Of a stretch of 64,000 nt of DNA, positions 59,367 through 64,000 are shown one piece after another. The notes beneath the pieces are model-generated. The model saw nothing but the letters and a program-made list of their open reading frames with translations, did no database searches and was not told where the DNA came from. Position 1 is the stretch's first letter; each line of letters starts with the position of its first letter. Source of the stretch: Faucicola sp902506225 (GTDB taxonomy: Bacteria > Pseudomonadota > Gammaproteobacteria > Pseudomonadales > Moraxellaceae); the NCBI GenBank assembly GCA_902506225.1, contig LR733345.1, positions 248,001 to 312,000 on the forward strand, given 5' to 3'. A program made the translations under genes and the position numbers.

Positions 59367-59398
59367 ATAAAAAAATACCCCATTGACAGCGAATAGGG
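59367..59398 (-). terminator. Terminator between the TerD gene and the TerD-protease gene
   Basis: CCCCATT (59378-59384) and AATAGGG (59392-59398) form a stem followed on the minus strand by TATTTTTTT. It should make expression of the protease partly separate from the TerD genes upstream. Confidence 0.65.
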
Positions 59399-59420
59399 CA
59401 TTGTTATCTACAATTAGACG

Positions 59421-60023
59421 TTAGGCATGTGGTGTAATGGCAGGCATCAAATCATGAAAGGTACGACCACTGGCAATTTCGCCAATGGCATGCATTTTCC
59501 ATTCCCCATTGTGGCGATAAATCTTTGCCAAAATCAGCGCGGTATGACTGCCTTGGGCTGATAAGTTATAGCGAGCCACTTCGCTATTATTGCCGGCATT
59601 AACGATACGACAAAACGCACCCGCAACTTTCTCAAACGTTTGACCCGTAAAGCTATTGACGGTAAATACCAGTGACTGTACATGAGCAGGGATACGAGAT
59701 AAATCGACATTGATGACTTCATCATCGCCATCCCCTGCGCCTGTGCGATTATCGCCTGTATGAACGATACTACCGTCCTTTGACTGCAGTTGACCAAACC
59801 AGATTGCATCGATGGGCTGTTTGCTCGCGTCAAACATGATGCAAGAGGCATCCAAATCGATACTATCATTACTAGCGCCGCCACCAAATAGACCGCCCAA
59901 AAAGCCACCGGATTTTGGGGTGGATGCAACATCCCACCCTAGACCCATTTTGATACGAGTCAGTGCCGTGCCTGCTTCTTTATCGAGTGAAATTTTTTGC
60001 CCTTTTTGTAGACTAACCGCCAT
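59421..60023 (-). CDS. TerD-family stress protein
   Basis: About 200 residues from the ATG at 60023, which has AAAGGAT 8 nt away; two earlier ATGs are less well placed. A TerD/TerZ-type calcium-binding protein: MGLGWD, DLDASCIMFD, and the HTGDNRTGAGDGDDE acidic calcium-binding loop. A Gly-rich insertion (SGGFLGGLFGGGAS) follows the first strand, as in some TerZ- and TerA-like proteins. Ter proteins act in tellurite, phage and chemical-stress responses, usually as multi-gene sets. The terABC and metal-response genes of a full ter cluster are not in the window. Confidence 0.85.
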   Translation of the reverse strand: MAVSLQKGQKISLDKEAGTALTRIKMGLGWDVASTPKSGGFLGGLFGGGASNDSIDLDASCIMFDASKQPIDAIWFGQLQSKDGSIVHTGDNRTGAGDGDDEVINVDLSRIPAHVQSLVFTVNSFTGQTFEKVAGAFCRIVNAGNNSEVARYNLSAQGSHTALILAKIYRHNGEWKMHAIGEIASGRTFHDLMPAITPHA

Positions 60024-60090
60024 CTTCATATCCTTTATTGAATGAGTTTTTATCATTATTTTAATGGTGAATTGCTGCTTGAAAGCCGAT

Positions 60091-60669
60091 TTAGCCGATA
60101 TTTACGCCATATTGTTGGCACATAGCTGCTAAGCCACCTGCATAGCCTTGACCTACCGCACGAAATTTCCATTCGCCATTGTGTTTGTAGACTTCGCCAA
60201 ATACCATGGCAGTTTCGATTGAATAGTCTTCTGCTAAGTCAAACCGTACTACCTCTACCCCTGTTTCTTCATTGACCACACGAATGAAGGCATTGGATAC
60301 TTGACCAAAGTTTTGATTACGGGCTTGGGCATCGTGGATTGTCACAGTGACAGCAATCTTTTCAATATCGGCTGGTACTTGGGAAAGATTGACTTTGATT
60401 ACTTCGTCATCACCGTCACCTGCCCCTGAGCGGTTGTCACCGGTATGTTCGACTGCACCGTTGTCAGATTTTAGTTGGTTATAAAAAATAAAGTCATGGT
60501 CGCCGCGTACTTTGCCTGTATTATTAAGCAAAAATACGCTGGCATCTAAGTCAAATTCTGCCCCTGATGTGGCACGCTCATCCCAACCTAGGCCAATTAA
60601 TAGCCGTGTTAGGGTAGGATCTGTTTTTGACAGGGATAAGTTACCGCCTTTATTGAGTGAAATGGCCAT
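60091..60669 (-). CDS. terD: TerD-family stress protein (TerD/TerE-like)
   Basis: A 192-residue TerD/TerE protein, the usual length. The full consensus is present: MAISLNKGGNLSLSK, GLGWDERAT, FDLDASVFLL, HTGDNRSGAGDGDDE calcium loop, and KFRAVGQGYAGGLA near the C terminus. It is the first of three TerD-domain genes on the minus strand, 67 nt before the next. A cytoplasmic calcium-binding role is expected. The 200-nt region to its right contains its promoter. Confidence 0.9.
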   Translation of the reverse strand: MAISLNKGGNLSLSKTDPTLTRLLIGLGWDERATSGAEFDLDASVFLLNNTGKVRGDHDFIFYNQLKSDNGAVEHTGDNRSGAGDGDDEVIKVNLSQVPADIEKIAVTVTIHDAQARNQNFGQVSNAFIRVVNEETGVEVVRFDLAEDYSIETAMVFGEVYKHNGEWKFRAVGQGYAGGLAAMCQQYGVNIG

Positions 60670-60869
60670 TTTGCTCTCCTATACTATAGTCTGTATTATC
60701 CAAATTTGTTTGATAATGTTTTTCTCTATCAAATTAAACAATTATCGGTATAAAGTCAAAGTTATATTCGTTATTTTAATGCCTTAATCATCATATTTTT
60801 TTAGAAACTTAAAAATGAATTAAGTAAGAACCTATTTACAATTCTATGAAACATACCCATCAATACATA

Positions 60870-63800
60870 TCATAAAAACTTGTCAAACAACCCTAACAAT
60901 TCTTCTTCGCTCAGTTTGACGTCGCCCTCATGGTCAGTGCTTAGGATAGATTGAGCTAGTTCGGCTTTATTTTTTTGCATATCTAAGATTTTCTCTTCAA
61001 TACTTTGATTGGTAATCAGCTTATACACAAACACAGGCTTGTCTTGTCCGATTCGCCATGCCCTGTCAGACGCTTGGTCTTCTGTGGCAGGATTCCACCA
61101 TGGGTCATAGTGAATAACTGTGTCGGCAGTGGTGAGATTTAACCCCACGCCGCCTGCTTTTAGACTAATTAAAAACACAGGCACTTGCCCAGATTGGAAT
61201 GCCTCAATCGCCTCACTACGTTTTTTGGTTTTTCCTGTGAGTTTGCTAAAGCCGATATTTTCACTCTGCAGTCGCTGCTCAATTAGGGCAAGCATACTGG
61301 TAAATTGAGAAAATATCAGAATTTTTCTCCCCTCAGCCACCATATCAGTGACGGTTTCTATCAGATAATCGAGTTTGGCAGAACGCATGGTTTTGAGTTT
61401 GACCGTATTTTTATCTTTTGGCAAACTGTCCAAATTCAGTAAACCATCTAATTTAAGTAAACTGGGATGACAGCATACTTGACGCAGTTTGAGTAAGGCA
61501 TCCAAGATTTGGATTTGACTGCGTTTAAAGCCTTGCTGGGCGATGATTTGTTTGATACTGTCTTGCATGGTGGCTCGCACCGCTTCATACAGCTTGGACT
61601 GCTCGTCATTCATGTCAATATTGACTTCGATGGTGGTTTTGGGTGGTAGTTCTTTGGCAACGTCGGTTTTGAGACGTCGAAGCATAAAGGGTTTGATTCG
61701 ATTGACCAGTCGTTCCCGTTTTCGGTTATCGCCTTTTTTCTCAATGGGGTGGCGGTAGTGTTTGTTAAACACGTCTTGACTACCCAAAAACCCTGGCATC
61801 AGAAAATAAAATAGCGACCACAGTTCGCCTAGATGATTTTCCATCGGCGTACCTGTCAAACAAAGACGATGTTTGGCGGTGAGCGAGCGTAGCACTTGCG
61901 CCGATTTGCTGTGGGGGTTTTTGATATTTTGGGCTTCATCAAGGATGATTTGGTGAAACTGATGTGCTTTTAAAATTGCTTCATCACGCACGACTAGCGG
62001 ATAGGTAGTGAGGACGATGTCATGCTGTTTGATTTTGTCAAAATCGTCATGGCGATTTGCCCCATGCAGTAGCAAGACCGACAACTCTGGGGTGAATTTT
62101 TCGGCTTCTTTTTGCCAGTTGTGCATGAGCGAAGTGGGAGCAACGATGAGTACAGGTCGCTCGGTCAAATGCCCTGCTTGTTTTTCCATGAGGATATGAG
62201 CCAGCGTTTGGGCAGTTTTACCTAGCCCCATGTCATCGGCAAGCACGCCGCCATGTTCGGTCTGTGCCAAAAACTGCAACCAAGCCAAGCCTTGCTGTTG
62301 ATAGGGTCTAAGTTCACCGTGAAAGCCTTGTGGCGTGGGCAAGCTGGACTGATAACCTGCTTTAAGTTTTTCGCTAAAAGTTTTAAGTTTTTCGGGCATT
62401 TGCCATGCCATACCGAGCGTATGTTCAAGGTCAAACAAAGCTTGAGCGTCATACCTATCAATTTTTCGCTCGTTTTGTGATAACAGATGGGTTAAATTTT
62501 GCAAAATTGGCAAAATGTCTTTAAAAGCCACTGCCAATGCAGGACGACCTTGTCCGACATTGATGGCAAATAGATGGTCTTTGTCAAACAGTTGCTCGAT
62601 ATCTGGGTGCATCAGATAAGGATATTGCTCTAGCAAGTATGCCACGATACTCAGTAAATCATATCGATGCCCTTCGCTATCACTGATTGTTGCTCCGATT
62701 TCAAACCAATGATTGCCATCATCGCCGTTTTCGCCTGTCAAAGGTTCGACAAGCAATTCTAGGTTTTGGGAAAGGTCAGCGTTAATTGGGCTATCAGCTA
62801 AATGCTCGACTTGCCAACCGATTTCATGGAATTTATCGATGGGTAATAAGGTACTTAAGGCTTGATTGTGCTCAATGGTGGCTTTATGTCGGCTGACAGT
62901 TGAGCCGATTTTGAGCCATTCAAAGGTGTTACATTGTTTTTTTAACCCCCGTATGGCTTTGTTTTCCGCTTTAATATCTCGGTATTGCTGATAACGTTTA
63001 CCATTTTTTTGGGTAGTAAAAAATGGGATTTCAGCGTCCATTCGGGCAGGGATTTCACCGGTTTCATAGGCAAAGCTAAGCTCGGCTTTGACATATTGTT
63101 TGTCTATCCATTGCTGTTGCCAGTAGTCTCGTCGCATGTTGTAGGGCAATTGCTGCGTATCAATATGACCAAAGCGAATGATTGGCTGTGGCGTCCCATA
63201 GATTTTTTCAATCGGTTGCAGGTTTTTAGGTTTGGGCAGTTTTTGCGTCATTTGATGACTGGATAAAACCTCTGCTACGTCATTTGCCATGGCTTTAGGA
63301 ATCACAGGCATAGTCAGCAATCGATATAATACGTCATTTGGCATATCACCAATGGTATCGCTATTGACCAAGCCGATTTGGCTTTTTACTCTGTTTATAA
63401 AGGTCAAAGGTTGGGTAAATAGCACGTCAAAATTTTCGGTTTGTCCAAAACCATAACGATGTTGTTCGCTGTCTAATAAGCCAAACTCAAGTTTTTCACC
63501 CTGTTGTTGTCTATTTTGTTGCCACTGGATTTCTAGGGTTAAAACATCATCCGTCCAAGTGATAGGGTGAAATTGCGCTGCTCGCCAATCCTTATCCCAG
63601 TGGGCTTTATCATACAAAATTTTATCGTTGATAAGCTGCTGTAATAAGTTTAGCGGGAGGTCGTTCGCTATCATAAAATGCTGAGAAAAAGTCGCTCGGT
63701 CTTGGGCTTTGACATGGTCATAAATCTGGGTGAATAAGGCTTTTGTCGTAATAGGAATTGAATAGCTGTAATAAACATTGCTGTACTGTGTATAGGTTTT

Positions 63801-64000
63801 AGCTTCACGGATTTCGCCTGATTTGATACGGCGAACTTTGATAAGCTCAAGCTGTAATTGTCCAAATTTATGTTCGATTAGATAGACAAAGGGCGGGGGC
63901 TCGCTAGTGGCGCTAGCGGTTTTTTGGGTTTTAGCCAATTGCGTCAACTCTTGCCGTAAGTTTTTGAGCCAAAGACTGGCTTCATCATGGCGTTTGCTAA
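60870..64000 (-). CDS. SNF2-family DEAD/DEAH-box helicase, N terminus beyond the window
   Basis: At least 1043 residues; the frame is still open at the window edge, so the annotated TTG-initiated start at 63947 is not the real one. Motif I is DDMGLGKTAQ, motif II ILDEAQNIKNP, motif III LTGTPMEN, and the C-terminal half has QASDRAWRIGQ. Residues before the helicase core match the bacterial SNF2-associated region; related proteins carry a SWIM zinc finger near the true N terminus, which would be off-window here. Such proteins remodel DNA-protein complexes and occur in restriction and defence contexts as well as housekeeping. It is convergent with nothing and upstream of the TerD genes. Confidence 0.85.
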   Translation of the reverse strand, partial: SKRHDEASLWLKNLRQELTQLAKTQKTASATSEPPPFVYLIEHKFGQLQLELIKVRRIKSGEIREAKTYTQYSNVYYSYSIPITTKALFTQIYDHVKAQDRATFSQHFMIANDLPLNLLQQLINDKILYDKAHWDKDWRAAQFHPITWTDDVLTLEIQWQQNRQQQGEKLEFGLLDSEQHRYGFGQTENFDVLFTQPLTFINRVKSQIGLVNSDTIGDMPNDVLYRLLTMPVIPKAMANDVAEVLSSHQMTQKLPKPKNLQPIEKIYGTPQPIIRFGHIDTQQLPYNMRRDYWQQQWIDKQYVKAELSFAYETGEIPARMDAEIPFFTTQKNGKRYQQYRDIKAENKAIRGLKKQCNTFEWLKIGSTVSRHKATIEHNQALSTLLPIDKFHEIGWQVEHLADSPINADLSQNLELLVEPLTGENGDDGNHWFEIGATISDSEGHRYDLLSIVAYLLEQYPYLMHPDIEQLFDKDHLFAINVGQGRPALAVAFKDILPILQNLTHLLSQNERKIDRYDAQALFDLEHTLGMAWQMPEKLKTFSEKLKAGYQSSLPTPQGFHGELRPYQQQGLAWLQFLAQTEHGGVLADDMGLGKTAQTLAHILMEKQAGHLTERPVLIVAPTSLMHNWQKEAEKFTPELSVLLLHGANRHDDFDKIKQHDIVLTTYPLVVRDEAILKAHQFHQIILDEAQNIKNPHSKSAQVLRSLTAKHRLCLTGTPMENHLGELWSLFYFLMPGFLGSQDVFNKHYRHPIEKKGDNRKRERLVNRIKPFMLRRLKTDVAKELPPKTTIEVNIDMNDEQSKLYEAVRATMQDSIKQIIAQQGFKRSQIQILDALLKLRQVCCHPSLLKLDGLLNLDSLPKDKNTVKLKTMRSAKLDYLIETVTDMVAEGRKILIFSQFTSMLALIEQRLQSENIGFSKLTGKTKKRSEAIEAFQSGQVPVFLISLKAGGVGLNLTTADTVIHYDPWWNPATEDQASDRAWRIGQDKPVFVYKLITNQSIEEKILDMQKNKAELAQSILSTDHEGDVKLSEEELLGLFDKFL

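Overview
The window looks like a chromosomal segment of a gammaproteobacterium of the family Moraxellaceae, most likely Moraxella (Faucicola) osloensis or a close relative. The evidence is the moderately AT-rich base composition, the 5' part of a 16S rRNA gene whose variable regions look Moraxella-like, and a typical Moraxellaceae gene set (dat, purL, serA, tex, ompR). Species assignment is from memory of the 16S sequence and was not searched.

Layout. 1-2.1 kb: a small RelA/SpoT-domain protein and diaminobutyrate aminotransferase (minus strand). 2.9-12.5 kb: a long plus-strand block coding for a PaoABC-type molybdenum aldehyde oxidoreductase, its XdhC/PaoD maturation factor, a MocA-like cytidylyltransferase, and MoeA, MoaA, MoaC, MoaD and MoaE, so the enzyme sits next to most of the genes that make its cofactor. 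12.5-24.5 kb: TauE/SafE permease, pgsA, a PNPOx-like flavoprotein, purL, two YceI paralogues (the second frameshifted in an A8 tract), and a lemA-TPM-TPM group. 24.8-35.4 kb: HerA-like ATPase, LOG-family hydrolase, divergent D-2-hydroxyglutarate dehydrogenase and serA, an orphan SWIM protein, ettA and a small GNAT protein. 35.5-41.7 kb: thrS-infC with an AUU start for infC, a 5'-nucleotidase, and actP with its DUF485 partner. 42.1-53.6 kb: a GbsR-type regulator with a membrane protein, a TIGR01777 epimerase and a DCC protein, flanked by two matching palindromes; then enoyl-CoA hydratase, GT2, NRDE, CobW, ompR, tex and menA.

53.6-54.3 kb holds two strong rRNA promoters and only the first ~319 nt of 16S, cut by a single N. 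To the right of the N lies mobile-element debris: a TnpB fragment, an IS3-family left end, and a two-gene module whose large product looks like a tyrosine recombinase that has lost its catalytic C terminus. This junction is probably a scaffold join through repeats, so linkage between the two sides should not be trusted. 58.1-64 kb carries two TerD proteins, a TerD-trypsin-like protease fusion, and a SNF2-family helicase that runs off the window.

The less ordinary signals are the broken recombinase/IS/TnpB region, the TerD-protease fusion with its TerD neighbours, the twin operators of the GbsR regulon, an A8-frameshifted yceI, a diverged ~120-bp intergenic repeat present twice, and an orphan minus-strand terminator whose loop equals the anti-Shine-Dalgarno sequence.
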